Shown here: positions 43,192 through 53,282 of the stretch, one piece after another
Numbering within the stretch: position 1 is the stretch's first letter
Layout: each line of letters starts with the position of its first letter
DNA from: Amycolatopsis sp. 2-15
GTDB taxonomy: Bacteria > Actinomycetota > Actinomycetes > Mycobacteriales > Pseudonocardiaceae
Length of the DNA: 64,000 nucleotides
NCBI RefSeq assembly: GCF_030285625.1
Contig: NZ_CP127294.1
Coordinates: forward strand, 568,001-632,000
Reading direction: 5' to 3'
Notes under the pieces: generated by a model
Told to the model about the DNA's origin: nothing
Seen by the model: only the letters and a program-made list of their open reading frames with translations
Database searches by the model: none
Program-made: the position numbers and the translations under genes

Positions 43192-44442
43192 TCAGGCCAG
43201 AGCGGCCAGGGCGGTGTGGACCAGTGTTCGGACACCGACCATCAGCGCCCGCTCGTCGAGCGTAAAGGTGGGGCGGTGGATGTCGGCCTGGGGCGCCGGC
43301 GGACCGGCCCACACGCCGAGGCGGGCGAACGCGCCCTGGACGTGCTCGAGGTACCAGCCGAAGTCCTCGCCGCCGGAGGACTGCTCCGTGCCGGCCAGGC
43401 CCTGCTCGCCGAGAGCGGCTTCGACGCCCGCGCGCAGCAGCGCCGTGGACTCCGGGTCGGAGACGACCGGCGGCACGCCGCGGCGGTAGTCGAGCGAGAA
43501 GCCGACGCCGGTCGGCGCGAGCAGCGACTCCACGGACGACGCGACGAGCGGTTCGAGCGCCGTCCACACCTCGTGGTCGGCGGTGCGCAGGGTGCCGCGC
43601 AGCACCCCGTCCTGCGGGACCGCGTTGGCGGCCTGGCCCGCGTGCACCGCCCCCCACACGAGCACCGTGCCCGAGCGCGGGTCGACGCGGCGGGACAGCA
43701 CCGACGGCAGCGACGTGATGACCGTGCCCAGCGCGTACACGAGGTCCGCGGTGAGGTGCGGCCGCGACGTGTGCCCGCCGGGCGAGGTGAGGCGCAGCTC
43801 GATCAGGTCGGCGGCCGAGGTCAGCGCGCCCACGCGGGTGCCGATCTTGCCGACCTCCAGCCGCGGGTCGCAGTGCAGGCCGTAGATCCGCTCGACGCCT
43901 TCGAGCGCGCCCGCCGCGATCATGTCCAGCGCGCCGCCGGGCATGACCTCCTCGGCGGCCTGGAAGATCAGGCGCACACGGCCGGGCAGCTCGGGAGCGC
44001 CGGCCAGCGCGCGGGCCGCGCCCAGCAGGATGGCGGTGTGGGCGTCGTGCCCGCACATGTGGGCCGCGCCCTCCGTGGTGGAGGCATACGGCAGACCCGT
44101 GTCCTCCGTGAGCGGCAGCGCGTCCATGTCGGCCCGGAGCGCGACGCAGCGCTCGCCCTGGCCGATGTCGCACACCACGCCGGTGCCACCGGGCAGCACC
44201 CATGGCTTGAGGCCGACGGCGCGCAGCAGCGACACGACCAGCTCGGTCGTCGCGAACTCGTGCCGCGACAGCTCCGGGTGGGCGTGGATGTGCCGGCGCC
44301 ACGCGAGCACGTCGGTGACGTTGGCCCGCAGCCAGTCGTCCAACCAGAACGGGCCGCGGCCCGCACCGAGATCCTCCACAGGTGCCATGCTGACGCCGGC
44401 TTCGGTGATCAGCGCGGTGGGCGCCTCGATCGGGTTGGCCAT
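43192..44442 (-). CDS. M20-family amidohydrolase (AmiA/HipO-like)
   Basis: A 416-aa metallo-aminoacylase-type hydrolase. WRRHIHAHPELSRHEFATTE opens the fold, VALRADMDALPLTEDTGLPY carries the metal-binding Asp, and HMCGHDAHTAILLGAA supplies the Cys/His pair. IFQAAEEVMPGGALDMIAAG has the catalytic Glu and SSGGEDFGWYLE is the last ligand region. The lid domain is about 205-320. ATG 44442 has GAGGG four bases upstream. Such enzymes cleave N-acyl amino acids or small amides. M. tuberculosis has two genes here (amiA1, amiB1); this window has one. Confidence 0.92.
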   Translation of the reverse strand: MANPIEAPTALITEAGVSMAPVEDLGAGRGPFWLDDWLRANVTDVLAWRRHIHAHPELSRHEFATTELVVSLLRAVGLKPWVLPGGTGVVCDIGQGERCVALRADMDALPLTEDTGLPYASTTEGAAHMCGHDAHTAILLGAARALAGAPELPGRVRLIFQAAEEVMPGGALDMIAAGALEGVERIYGLHCDPRLEVGKIGTRVGALTSAADLIELRLTSPGGHTSRPHLTADLVYALGTVITSLPSVLSRRVDPRSGTVLVWGAVHAGQAANAVPQDGVLRGTLRTADHEVWTALEPLVASSVESLLAPTGVGFSLDYRRGVPPVVSDPESTALLRAGVEAALGEQGLAGTEQSSGGEDFGWYLEHVQGAFARLGVWAGPPAPQADIHRPTFTLDERALMVGVRTLVHTALAALA

Positions 44443-44687
44443 GCGACCCTCGGAATCACCTGGAACGTCCGGACGTGAATCAAGCACCGTCACGCCGCAC
44501 CTCCTCCCGCAACACGAGTGGCGCCTGGGGACCCGCACCGTGCCGTTCGATCTGTCGTACGCATTTGCAGATGATCGTGCACCATGCAGGTGGCAAGCCG
44601 CGCGCCGCGACGGCGGACCCGAGACGGCCGGTACCGGATCTGCGTTGAACGGCCCGACGAAATTCGGTCAGGGTGAACGGGGCGGGT

Positions 44688-45002
44688 TCAGCCGTTGCCC
44701 TTCTTGCGCTTCCGCCGCCCGAAGAAAACGATGGCGAGCAGCACGACGGCGATCCCGCCCGCGATCAGCTTGTTCCGCGTCTTCTGCGCGTTGGCCTTGT
44801 CGGTCTGCGTCGGGTCCAACACCGGACCCGGCGCCGCCTGCCGCGGGGCCGGGAGCAGCGCTTCCGCAGGTGCGGCCGTCTGCACCTGGACCTGGGATCG
44901 AGCCTGAGCCGGCGCCTCGACGACGGCCGCCTGCGCCGGAGCCGCGCAGTACAACAACGCGCCCAGCAGGCCGACCACCAGCAGTCCCCGCACCTTCGCC
45001 AT
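44688..45002 (-). CDS. Small exported membrane-anchored protein
   Basis: A 104-aa protein. A signal peptide (MAKVRGLLVVGLLGALLYCA, cleavage near PAQA) is followed by an Ala/Gln/Val/Pro-rich stretch. A hydrophobic span (about 79-95) ends in the basic tail FFGRRKRKKGNG, so it lies outside with its C-terminus inside. There is no recognisable family and no sorting motif. ATG 45002 follows GAAGGG. It stands alone between spacers. Confidence 0.65.
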   Translation of the reverse strand: MAKVRGLLVVGLLGALLYCAAPAQAAVVEAPAQARSQVQVQTAAPAEALLPAPRQAAPGPVLDPTQTDKANAQKTRNKLIAGGIAVVLLAIVFFGRRKRKKGNG

Positions 45003-45378
45003 GACATCCCTTCTACGGCACTGCGTCGCATTCTGCCCGCCGAACGGCCGCGACGTCAGCCGCCACGCGGTGGAGCCCCTCCGCTCAGCACGCGCCACCG
45101 CCCGCCGACCGCATCTCCACACGGTGACCGGTCGTCACGGAGCGTGGAGCGGTCGTGAGGTCAGACCAAAGTAGTCACTTCGGGGGACCGTTCATCAGCC
45201 GAACGGGGCCGGTGGGCCACCGAGGGTGGGTTCAGCGGGCCGGTCACCGCCTCGCCGCCTCGAACGTGAGCCGCGCTGCGCAGTGAGAGAAAGTGAACAC
45301 CACCGCCTTCAGTAGTCACATATCGGGCATCTTCTACTCCCGCTCGTGCAGCCTCGACTGCCCACATGGCACTCCGCG
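45003..45378. other. Intergenic region upstream of repeat copy B
   Basis: No gene is supported. Open frames crossing it are Arg/Ala/Pro-rich or run into the repeat. It probably contains the promoter of the small membrane protein gene (minus strand). Confidence 0.5.
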
Positions 45379-45457
45379 CCCCAATGCGGCGTTGGGTGCG
45401 CTCAACGCACCGAACGCCGCATTGGGTGCGCTCAACGCAACCAACGCCGCATTGGGG
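45379..45457. repeat. Dispersed palindromic repeat, copy B
   Basis: The CCCCAATGCGGCGTTGG core appears in direct orientation at 45379 and as its reverse complement twice (from 45410 and 45440). The cores are separated by TGCGCTCAACGCA, itself a short palindrome. The last 18 bases, ACCAACGCCGCATTGGGG, are identical to the end of copy A at 19512-19529. It ends 5 nt before the meaB stop at 45463-45465. Confidence 0.93.
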
Positions 45458-45462
45458 TGCTT

Positions 45463-46467
45463 TCAGCCGTCGGTCGGGTCGGTCGGCTCGCCGAACGCCG
45501 TGAGGATCCGCTCCGCAGCCAGCGTCGCCGTGAGTTCGCCGTCGCGGACCGCGCGTTCGACGTCGTGCACCTGCGCGCGCACAGACGGGTGTGAGGTCAG
45601 CCGGTCGAGGAGCTGCTCGCGGACCATGGACCAGGTCCAGTCGACCTGCTGTTGCCGGCGGCGGGCGTCGAGCTCGCCCGTGTCCTGCATCAGCGAGCGG
45701 TGGCGGCCGATGGTCGCCCACACCTCTTCGAGGCCGGAGCCCTCGAGGCCGCTGCACGTGAGCACCGGCGGCGTCCACGGCGCGTCCTTGCCGTAGATCA
45801 TCCGCAGCGCGCCCGAGAGCTCGCGGGCCGCGCGGGCGGCGTCGCGCGCGTGGGAGCCGTCGGCCTTGTTCACGGCGATGACGTCGGCCAGTTCGAGCAC
45901 GCCCTTCTTGATGCCCTGCAGCTGATCGCCCGTGCGGGCCAAGGTCAGGAACAAGAAGGAGTCGACCATGTTGGCCACCGCGACCTCGGACTGCCCGACA
46001 CCGACGGTCTCCACCAGCACCACGTCGAAGCCCGCCGCCTCCATCAGCACGATCGTCTCGCGGGTCGCCCGCGCGACCCCGCCCAACGTGCCCGAGGTCG
46101 GAGACGGGCGGATGAAGGCCCGGGGATCCACGGCCAGCCGCGACATCCGGGTCTTGTCGCCGAGGATGGAGCCGCCCGTGCGGGTGGAGGAGGGGTCGAC
46201 GGCGAGCACGGCGACGCGGTGGCCGGCCGTCGTGAGGTCCGTGCCCAGCTGGTCGATGAAAGTCGACTTGCCGACACCGGGTACGCCCGTGATGCCGACC
46301 CGCTGGGCGCCCCCGGCGTGCGGCAGCAGTTCCACGAGCAGCTCCTGGGCCTGCGCCCGGTGGTCCGCCCGGTGCGACTCGACCAGCGTGATCGCCTTGG
46401 ACAGGGTGCCGCGGTCGCCCGCGAGCACGCCCTTCGCGTAGGCGGCGACGTCGATCCTGCGCGGCAA
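45463..46467 (-). CDS. meaB: Methylmalonyl-CoA mutase-associated GTPase
   Basis: A 334-aa G3E-family GTPase that gates B12 loading into, and protects, methylmalonyl-CoA mutase. The P-loop GVPGVGKST is at 61-69. LAVDPSSTRTGGSILGDKTRM is Switch-like, DVVLVETVGVGQSEVAVANM is Walker B, and AVNKADGS is the guanine-specificity motif. The start is TTG 46467, three bases after the mutB TGA, so expression depends on mutB translation. Repeat copy B lies directly after its stop. Confidence 0.94.
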   Translation of the reverse strand: MPRRIDVAAYAKGVLAGDRGTLSKAITLVESHRADHRAQAQELLVELLPHAGGAQRVGITGVPGVGKSTFIDQLGTDLTTAGHRVAVLAVDPSSTRTGGSILGDKTRMSRLAVDPRAFIRPSPTSGTLGGVARATRETIVLMEAAGFDVVLVETVGVGQSEVAVANMVDSFLFLTLARTGDQLQGIKKGVLELADVIAVNKADGSHARDAARAARELSGALRMIYGKDAPWTPPVLTCSGLEGSGLEEVWATIGRHRSLMQDTGELDARRRQQQVDWTWSMVREQLLDRLTSHPSVRAQVHDVERAVRDGELTATLAAERILTAFGEPTDPTDG

Positions 46468-46470
46468 GGC

Positions 46471-48639
46471 TCAGGACTCCTGGTGCGCGAGCTGCTCCAG
46501 CAGGCCGATCGCCGCGTCGGCGATGACCGTGCCCGGCCCGAAGATGGCGGCGGCACCGGCGGTGCGCAGCTCGTCGTAGTCCTGCGGCGGGATGACGCCA
46601 CCCACGACGACCATGATGTCCGACCGGCCCAGCTCGGCAAGCTCGTGGCGCAGCGCCGGCACGAGCGACAGGTGCCCGGCGGCCAGCGAAGACACGCCGA
46701 TCACGTGCACGTCGGCTTCCGAAGCCTGGCGCGCGACCTCACCGGGTGTGGAGAACAGCGGGCCGACGTCGACGTCGAAGCCGAGGTCGGCGAAGCCGGT
46801 GGCGATCACCTTCTGGCCGCGGTCGTGGCCGTCCTGGCCCATCTTCGCGATCAGGATGCGCGGGCGGCGCCCCTCGTCCTCGGCGAACTTCTCGACGAGC
46901 GCACGGGCCTTCTCGACGTTGTCCGACTTCCCCACCTCTTCCCGGTACACCCCGGAGATCGTGCGGATCTGCCCGGAGTGGCGGCCCCAGATCTTCTCCA
47001 GCGCGTCGGAGATCTCGCCGACGGTGGCTTTCGCGCGCGCGGCGTCGATGGCCAGCGCGAGCAGGTTCCCGCCGCCCTGGGCACCTTCGGTCAGCCGCCG
47101 CAACGCGTCCTCGGTGGCCTGCGGGTCACGCTCGGCGCGCAGCCGCCGCAGCTTCTCCAGCTGCTGGGTGCGCACGCCCGCGTTGTCGACCTTGAGCACG
47201 TCGATCTGCTCGTCGTCGGTGACCTGGTACTTGTTCACGCCGATCACGGGCTGGCGACCGGAGTCGATGCGCGCCTGCGTGCGCGCGGCGGCCTCCTCGA
47301 TGCGCAGCTTCGGGATGCCCTCGTCGATCGCGCGCGCCATGCCGCCCGCGCTCTCGACCTCCGTGATGTGGCCCCACGCCTTGCGCGCGAGGTCGTAGGT
47401 CAGCTTCTCGACGAACGCGCTGCCGCCCCACGGGTCGATCACCCGCGTGGTGCCCGATTCCTGCTGCAGCAGCAGCTGCGTGTTGCGGGCGATGCGCGCG
47501 GAGAAGTCAGTGGGCAGCGCCAGCGCCTCGTCGAGGGCGTTGGTGTGCAGCGACTGCGTGTGGCCCTGCGTCGCGGCCATCGCCTCGACGCAGGTGCGCG
47601 CGACGTTGTTGTACACGTCCTGCGCGGTCAGCGACCAGCCCGACGTCTGCGAGTGCGTGCGCAGCGAAAGCGACTTCTCCGACTTCGGGTCGAACTGCTT
47701 CACCAGCTTCGCCCACAGCAACCGCGCCGCACGCAGCTTCGCGACCTCCATGAAGAAGTTCATGCCGATCGCCCAGAAGAACGACAGCCGCGGCGCGAAC
47801 TTGTCCACGTCCAGCCCGGCGTCGACACCCGATCGGAGGTACTCGACGCCGTCGGCCAGCGTGTACGCCAGCTCCAGGTCGGCGGTCGCCCCGGCTTCCT
47901 GCATGTGGTAGCCGGAGATCGAGATCGAGTTGTACTTCGGCATGTTCTGCGAGGTGAACGCGAAGATGTCGGAGATGATCCGCATCGAGGGCTGCGGCGG
48001 GTAGATGTAGGTGTTGCGGACCATGAACTCCTTGAGGATGTCGTTCTGGATCGTCCCCGCGAGCTGCTCCGGCTTCACCCCCTGCTCCTCCGCCGCGACC
48101 ACGTAGAGCGCGAGCACCGGCAGCACGGCGCCGTTCATGGTCATGGACACGCTCATCTTGTCGAGCGGAATGCCGTCGAAGAGCTGGCGCATGTCGTAGA
48201 TCGAGTCGATCGCCACGCCAGCCATGCCGACGTCGCCGGACACGCGCGGGTGGTCGGAGTCGTAGCCGCGGTGGGTGGCCAGGTCGAAGGCGACCGACAG
48301 GCCCTTCTGCCCGGCCGCGAGGTTGCGGCGGTAGAAGGCGTTGGACTCCTGCGCGGTGGAGAACCCGGCGTACTGGCGGATCGTCCACGGCTGGTTCACG
48401 TACATCGTCGGGTACGGCCCACGCAGGAACGGCGCGATGCCCGGGTACGTGCCCAGGAAGTCCACATCGGACAGATCCTCGGCCGTGTACACCGGCTTCA
48501 CGCCGATGCCCTCGGGTGTCTCCCAGGCCAGCGCGTCGGGGCCCTTGCCGGTGGCGTCCTGCACGGCCTGCGCCCACGCGGCGCGGTCCCCCGGCTCGGG
48601 AGTGCCGAGCGGGACGTCGGCGAAATTCGGGATGCTCAT
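46471..48639 (-). CDS. mutB: Methylmalonyl-CoA mutase large subunit
   Basis: A 722-aa catalytic subunit that rearranges (R)-methylmalonyl-CoA to succinyl-CoA with adenosylcobalamin. The N-terminal TIM barrel has [20 protein letters not shown] and [18 protein letters not shown]. The C-terminal cobalamin domain (about 590-720) has [20 protein letters not shown], with the cobalt-ligand His near 605, and [14 protein letters not shown] 48639 has GGAGG eight bases upstream. It lies 82 nt after mutA and is followed by meaB, completing the operon. Confidence 0.96.
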   Translation of the reverse strand: MSIPNFADVPLGTPEPGDRAAWAQAVQDATGKGPDALAWETPEGIGVKPVYTAEDLSDVDFLGTYPGIAPFLRGPYPTMYVNQPWTIRQYAGFSTAQESNAFYRRNLAAGQKGLSVAFDLATHRGYDSDHPRVSGDVGMAGVAIDSIYDMRQLFDGIPLDKMSVSMTMNGAVLPVLALYVVAAEEQGVKPEQLAGTIQNDILKEFMVRNTYIYPPQPSMRIISDIFAFTSQNMPKYNSISISGYHMQEAGATADLELAYTLADGVEYLRSGVDAGLDVDKFAPRLSFFWAIGMNFFMEVAKLRAARLLWAKLVKQFDPKSEKSLSLRTHSQTSGWSLTAQDVYNNVARTCVEAMAATQGHTQSLHTNALDEALALPTDFSARIARNTQLLLQQESGTTRVIDPWGGSAFVEKLTYDLARKAWGHITEVESAGGMARAIDEGIPKLRIEEAAARTQARIDSGRQPVIGVNKYQVTDDEQIDVLKVDNAGVRTQQLEKLRRLRAERDPQATEDALRRLTEGAQGGGNLLALAIDAARAKATVGEISDALEKIWGRHSGQIRTISGVYREEVGKSDNVEKARALVEKFAEDEGRRPRILIAKMGQDGHDRGQKVIATGFADLGFDVDVGPLFSTPGEVARQASEADVHVIGVSSLAAGHLSLVPALRHELAELGRSDIMVVVGGVIPPQDYDELRTAGAAAIFGPGTVIADAAIGLLEQLAHQES

Positions 48640-48721
48640 GCCGACGCCTCCATAAGGAGTTTCACGCCGGCTGGCCCGGAGGCGCCGGCATGAATTTCGA
48701 TGATTCGCTTGCAAGCTGCGC

Positions 48722-50587
48722 TCATGCGGTCACTCCCAGCTGTGCGTGGATGCCGGTCAGGACTTCGAGCGCGTCACAGCCGGCGAAGACATTGCCGCTC
48801 ACACCCGGGTAGCTCGCCTTGCCGGCGAGCAGCACCGTCTCGGCGCCGAGCGCGGCAGCGACGTCGGCCGCCTGCTCTTCGTACGCGGCGTCGGTGCCAC
48901 AGAGGCACGCGACGCGCGCACCGCTTTCCCGGAACGCGGCGGCCAGATCGTCGGTGGCGCCCGGGTTCACGGGCTCGAGGCCGCCGGCCTGGAACAGGTT
49001 CGCGGCGAACCCGGCGCGCGTGGTGTGCGCGGCGACGGGACCGAGCGTGGCGAGGAAGACCTTCGGCCGTTCGCCGTGCTCGGCCAGGTACTGGTCCGAC
49101 GCGTCGCGCAGCCGTTCGAACGCTTCGGCGTAGCGGTGGCGCGGCAGGCCACCGTCCACAGGGGACTCGAAAGCTTCCCTGGTCACGGGTTTCTCGGCCA
49201 GGTTCGGGAACTCGCTCACACCCGTGATCGGGTCGCGGCGCGTGGCCAGGCGCTTCGCGCGCTTGTCCCACGTCGCGGCCAGCCGCCCGGCCAGCGCGCC
49301 CGAGGCCAGCTCGGCCTCGACGCCGCCCGCGCCTTCGATCGCGGTGAACTCGGCCCACGCGGCTTTCGCCAGCTCGTCGGTGAGCTGCTCGACGTACCAG
49401 GAGCCGCCGGCCGGGTCGATCACGCTGCCCAGCTTCGACTCCTCCAGCAGCACCGCGTTGGTGTTGCGGGCGATGCGCGCGGAGAACGCGTCGGGGAGGC
49501 CGATCGCGGCGTCGAAGGGCAGCACGGTCACGGCGTCCGCACCGCCGACGCCCGCGGCGAAGCACGCGACGGTGGTGCGCAGCATGTTCACCCACGGGTC
49601 GCGCTGCGTCAGCATCGCGGGTGAGGTCACGCCGTGCTGGTGCATACCACGCGCAGCGGCGGGCGCACCCGAAACTTCGAGCACGCGGTCCCACAGCCGG
49701 CGGGCGGCGCGGAACTTGGCGATGGTGAGGAACTGGTCGGCCGTGGCGGCCAGGCGGAACTCCAGCTGCGCGGCCGCGTCGGAGACGTCCAGACCGGCTT
49801 CGGTCAGCGCCCGCAGGTACGCGACGCCGACGGCGATCGTCGCGCCCAGCTCCTGCGCGTCGGAACCACCGGCCTCGTGGAACGGCAGACCGTCGGCGAC
49901 GAGCGTGCGCACCTTCGGGTACTTCGCGGCGACACGCACGGCCAGCTCGGCGGCCGGAGTCACGGGCAGCGCTTCGCCCGTGCGCGCACCGACGCCGATC
50001 GGATCCGCGCCGAGCACGGCGACCGCCTCACTGGGCGGAATTTCCCGCTCGGCCAACACGTCCAGCAGCGCTTCGGCCGCGGCGGCGTACTCGGCGCCGG
50101 CGTCGAGGACCACGGGCGCGAGGTCGAGATAGACCTCGTTGAGCGCGTCGGCCAGCGCTTCGAGCGGGAGCGCTTCGCCGCCGACGCGCAGCCACACGGA
50201 CGTGGCGCCGCCTTCGAGGTCGGCGAGGATCGCGGTGTTGGTGGCCTTGGCGTCGGCCCGCAGGTGGCGCACGCGCACGTCCCACCCGGTGCCGACCACG
50301 CCTTGGGGCCGCGCGCCGCGGACGAACGGCGGCAGACCCGGGTAGCCGGGCTCGCCGAGGGCGTCTTCGCGCGTGTACAGCGGCTGGATGTCGATGCCGT
50401 CGTACGTGTGGGTGACGAGTTTGCTCTCCGGCGCGCCCGCGAAGTCCTCCGGCAGGCGGCCGCTCTTGCGCAGCACTCCCGCCACGAGTTCCTGCCACCG
50501 GGCCCGGTCGGCGGCCGGAAACTCGGCCGCCAGCGCGAGCTCGGGTTCGGAGATCGGCACCGACTCCGGCCCAGCCACGTTCGTCAT
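48722..50587 (-). CDS. mutA: Methylmalonyl-CoA mutase small subunit
   Basis: A 621-aa non-catalytic partner of MutB. It keeps the barrel framework ([60 protein letters not shown]). At the cobalamin-domain position it has [19 protein letters not shown] instead of DxHxxG, so it does not bind B12 in the usual way. ATG 50587 ([18 protein letters not shown]) is preferred over a start seven codons upstream. It is first in the mutA-mutB-meaB operon. Confidence 0.95.
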   Translation of the reverse strand: MTNVAGPESVPISEPELALAAEFPAADRARWQELVAGVLRKSGRLPEDFAGAPESKLVTHTYDGIDIQPLYTREDALGEPGYPGLPPFVRGARPQGVVGTGWDVRVRHLRADAKATNTAILADLEGGATSVWLRVGGEALPLEALADALNEVYLDLAPVVLDAGAEYAAAAEALLDVLAEREIPPSEAVAVLGADPIGVGARTGEALPVTPAAELAVRVAAKYPKVRTLVADGLPFHEAGGSDAQELGATIAVGVAYLRALTEAGLDVSDAAAQLEFRLAATADQFLTIAKFRAARRLWDRVLEVSGAPAAARGMHQHGVTSPAMLTQRDPWVNMLRTTVACFAAGVGGADAVTVLPFDAAIGLPDAFSARIARNTNAVLLEESKLGSVIDPAGGSWYVEQLTDELAKAAWAEFTAIEGAGGVEAELASGALAGRLAATWDKRAKRLATRRDPITGVSEFPNLAEKPVTREAFESPVDGGLPRHRYAEAFERLRDASDQYLAEHGERPKVFLATLGPVAAHTTRAGFAANLFQAGGLEPVNPGATDDLAAAFRESGARVACLCGTDAAYEEQAADVAAALGAETVLLAGKASYPGVSGNVFAGCDALEVLTGIHAQLGVTA

Positions 50588-50733
50588 ACCCAGTGATGGT
50601 AGAGGCACGCCAGTGCCGGCACCTGTGACTCTAGTCGCCCCACCGGAGTGTTCAGGGGTATTCGTGGAACACGGGTGGGCAGGTCTTGCACACTGGGTCG
50701 AAGAGTGTCGGTGCCTTACGACACAATCAGGGG

Positions 50734-52536
50734 GTGTCCTCCTCGAAGGAAGAGCCGAACTCGAAAGAGCCGAACCCGGCAGAGTCGAGTGCAGCCGAGC
50801 CGCAGTCCCGTGTGGTCGCCGGGCGCTACCGGCTGCGATCCGTGCTCGGTTCGGGGTCGATGGGCACGGTGTGGTCGGCCTACGACGAGTTTCTCCACCG
50901 GCCGGTGGCCGTCAAGGAGATGAAGCTGCCGCCGGGCGTGCCGGCGTCGCAGGCGGACGAGCTGCGTGAGCGGACGCTGCGCGAGGCGCGCGCGATCGCC
51001 GTGCTGTCCCATCCGAACGTGATCATCCTTCACGACGTCGCGCGCGACAACAACGAGCCGTTCGTGGTCATGGAGCTGCTGCCCTCGCGCAGCCTCGCGC
51101 ACATCCTGCGCGACCACGGGCCGTTGAGCGTGGAGCAGGCGGCCGCCGTCGGCATCGCCGTCGCCGCCGCGCTCGAAGCGGCGCACGACGCGGGCATCAC
51201 GCACCGCGACGTGAAGCCGGGCAACGTGCTCGTGGCCGGCGACGGGCGGATCAAGCTCACCGACTTCGGCATCGCGCGCAACGTTTCCGAAGCCACGATG
51301 ACACGCACCGGGATCATGCTCGGCTCGCCCGCCTACATCGCCCCGGAGGTCGCCTCGGGCGGCGCGGTCACGCCGGCGGCCGACCTGTGGGGGCTCGGCG
51401 CGACGCTGTTCGCCGCCGTCGAGGGCGCCCCGCCGTACGACGCGGACGGCGATCCACTGGAGACAGTCGGCAAGGTCGTGAACGGCTCGGTGCCCAAGCC
51501 GAAGCCGGGCCCGCTGGCCGACGTGATCGCCGCGTTGATGAAGAAGGAGCCGGAGAAGCGGATCTCGCTGCGCGAGGTGCGCCACCGGCTGTACCCCTTG
51601 CAGGGCAAGACGGCGCTGGACCTGTTCGGACCGGAGCTGTTCCGCACGCCGGACGGCAAGAAGACTTCGGCGCAGCTCGACGCGACCGACACGCAGGTGC
51701 TGGAGACGGTGGCGCCGACCGACAAGAAGTCGGAGGCCAGTGGCGCGCTGGCGGCGGACCCGGGCCCGTTGCCGTTCCTGCGGCCGGGCGCGGCGCCGGC
51801 TCCTGCTGTCGCTGTGCCGGTTGCTTCCGCTTCGCCGCGACGCAGTCCGCGAGCGTCGGCGTTGCTGGCCGTGGCGGCGGTGGTGCTGTTCCTCATCGCC
51901 GGTGTCGGCGGGTTCGCGCTGGCGCGGCTGATCAGCGGGCAGTCGCTGATCCCGCCCGCCGGCAGCGCGACCTCCGCCGGCGCGGGCGGCACGACGGCGC
52001 CGCCGCAGAACCTGAAGCTGGTGGAGCAGCACGGCAATGCGAGCGAAACGGCCAATGTCTCGCGCGACACCGCATACGTCGTCTCGGTGCCCGACGGCTG
52101 GCAGCGCTTCATCGCCGCGCGGACCGCGAGCATCGTCGGCTCGTCCACGGTCGTGCAGTACGTCTCGCCGGACGGGCATCAGTCGCTGCGCATCGAACGC
52201 TTCCCGAGTTTCTTCAAGAAGCACGATGTTTCCGACTACGAGGCGAGCCTGCGGTCCGGGGCCGACGACGGCGCGTTCATCGCCAAGGATGCCACGACGG
52301 CCGCCGGGACCGAGCTGATCTACCGCACCGCGGAGCGCGGTGGTTCCGGACCGGTCCGGGATTCCGGGCAGAGCGGCGCCGACTCCTCGATCACCCGCAC
52401 GACTTTCGCCCTGCTGAAGACCTCGGGCGATGCGCTGTGGGCCGTCTCGCTCACCGTGCCGTCGGAGATCGAGCGCGACGGCGCCACCACCTGGGACAAG
52501 ATCGAGCCGACGCTGTCGTTCCCGGGCGAGCAGTAG
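50734..52536 (+). CDS. Transmembrane serine/threonine protein kinase
   Basis: A 600-aa receptor-like kinase. After a charged leader the kinase domain (about 31-290) has LGSGSMGTV, VAVKEM (Lys61), ITHRDVKPGNVL (Asp159), LTDFGIAR and SPAYIAPEVASG. A Pro/Ala linker leads to one membrane span (about 375-400) and an extracytoplasmic domain (about 430-600) without PASTA repeats. GTG 50734 is chosen on sequence; AGGGG abuts it, so the transcript may be leaderless or start a little upstream. The ligand and targets are unknown. Confidence 0.92.
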   Translation: MSSSKEEPNSKEPNPAESSAAEPQSRVVAGRYRLRSVLGSGSMGTVWSAYDEFLHRPVAVKEMKLPPGVPASQADELRERTLREARAIAVLSHPNVIILHDVARDNNEPFVVMELLPSRSLAHILRDHGPLSVEQAAAVGIAVAAALEAAHDAGITHRDVKPGNVLVAGDGRIKLTDFGIARNVSEATMTRTGIMLGSPAYIAPEVASGGAVTPAADLWGLGATLFAAVEGAPPYDADGDPLETVGKVVNGSVPKPKPGPLADVIAALMKKEPEKRISLREVRHRLYPLQGKTALDLFGPELFRTPDGKKTSAQLDATDTQVLETVAPTDKKSEASGALAADPGPLPFLRPGAAPAPAVAVPVASASPRRSPRASALLAVAAVVLFLIAGVGGFALARLISGQSLIPPAGSATSAGAGGTTAPPQNLKLVEQHGNASETANVSRDTAYVVSVPDGWQRFIAARTASIVGSSTVVQYVSPDGHQSLRIERFPSFFKKHDVSDYEASLRSGADDGAFIAKDATTAAGTELIYRTAERGGSGPVRDSGQSGADSSITRTTFALLKTSGDALWAVSLTVPSEIERDGATTWDKIEPTLSFPGEQ

Positions 52537-52540
52537 GAGT

Positions 52541-53173
52541 TCAGCCCAGGCCGTCCGGGTAGCGCCGGCCCGACTCGGCCGCCTGCGCGAGGCGACGCAG
52601 GCCCGCGAACAGCCGGTCGCCCAGAACCGTGCCGACCACGGCCGCCTCCACGATCCGGTCCAGCGACGGATGCGCGGCCAGCGTGTCGAGGTCGACCTCG
52701 GCGATGCGGTCGGCGAGCATGGCGTAGTCCTGGATGCGGTCGAGCAGCGCGGGGTGACCGAGCGCGCGGATCGTGCACAGCGTGGTGATCAGCCCGGGCG
52801 CCGCCGGGTGCTCGGGCGCGAACTTCCAGCCGTGGGCGGCGGTCAGCTTTTCCAGCAGGTCCAGCGCCCACGCGCGGGCCTCCTCGTCGACGTCGGTCGC
52901 CCCGCCGACGAGGGCGCGCTGAGTGACGCCGAGGACCTCGTTGGTGGGCTCGCCCGCGTCGATCGCCGCGAGTACGCCGCCGACCGTGGCCACGGACAGG
53001 CCGCCGACGTCGAGCAAGGCGCGGATGAGCTTGAGGCGCTGCACGTGCTCGTCGCCGTAGCGCGCCTGGTTGGGGCTGGTGCGCTCGCCTGGGTGGAGCA
53101 GGCCTTCGCGCAGGTAGTACTTGATCGTCGCGACCGGCATGCCGGACTCGGCGCTCAGCTCGGCCATCCGCAC
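52541..53173 (-). CDS. MerR-family transcriptional regulator
   Basis: A 210-aa regulator with an N-terminal winged helix (about 1-70: MRMAELSAESGMPVATIKYY, LREGLLHPGERTSPNQARYG). A long helical effector domain without the cysteine pattern of metal-sensing MerR proteins follows. GTG 53173 is used. It is divergent from a membrane-protein gene and separated by a dyad-rich AT-rich spacer, so that gene is the likely target. Confidence 0.92.
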   Translation of the reverse strand: MRMAELSAESGMPVATIKYYLREGLLHPGERTSPNQARYGDEHVQRLKLIRALLDVGGLSVATVGGVLAAIDAGEPTNEVLGVTQRALVGGATDVDEEARAWALDLLEKLTAAHGWKFAPEHPAAPGLITTLCTIRALGHPALLDRIQDYAMLADRIAEVDLDTLAAHPSLDRIVEAAVVGTVLGDRLFAGLRRLAQAAESGRRYPDGLG

Positions 53174-53226
53174 GGCCGCATCAACTCCCTTGATCTCGGG
53201 GGAAAACCCTGAGGGCTTCTCAGCTT

Positions 53227-53265
53227 GGATAGTCTAGCTTCCCATAATGGATACTATGACTATCC
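53227..53265. promoter_or_regulatory. Candidate MerR operator
   Basis: GGATAGTC (53227-53234) and its complement GACTATCC (53258-53265) flank a 23-bp centre, with a second inner GGATA/TATCC dyad (53249-53265). MerR proteins bind such dyads between -35 and -10 elements. Confidence 0.6.
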
Positions 53266-53282
53266 ATCCTGGGAGGGACGCC

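Noticed and set aside
45652..48693. Thousand-codon open frame antisense to mutB and meaB
   Set aside because: Same GC artefact: Arg/Val/Leu/Gly-rich product with no motifs, opposite well-recognised genes.
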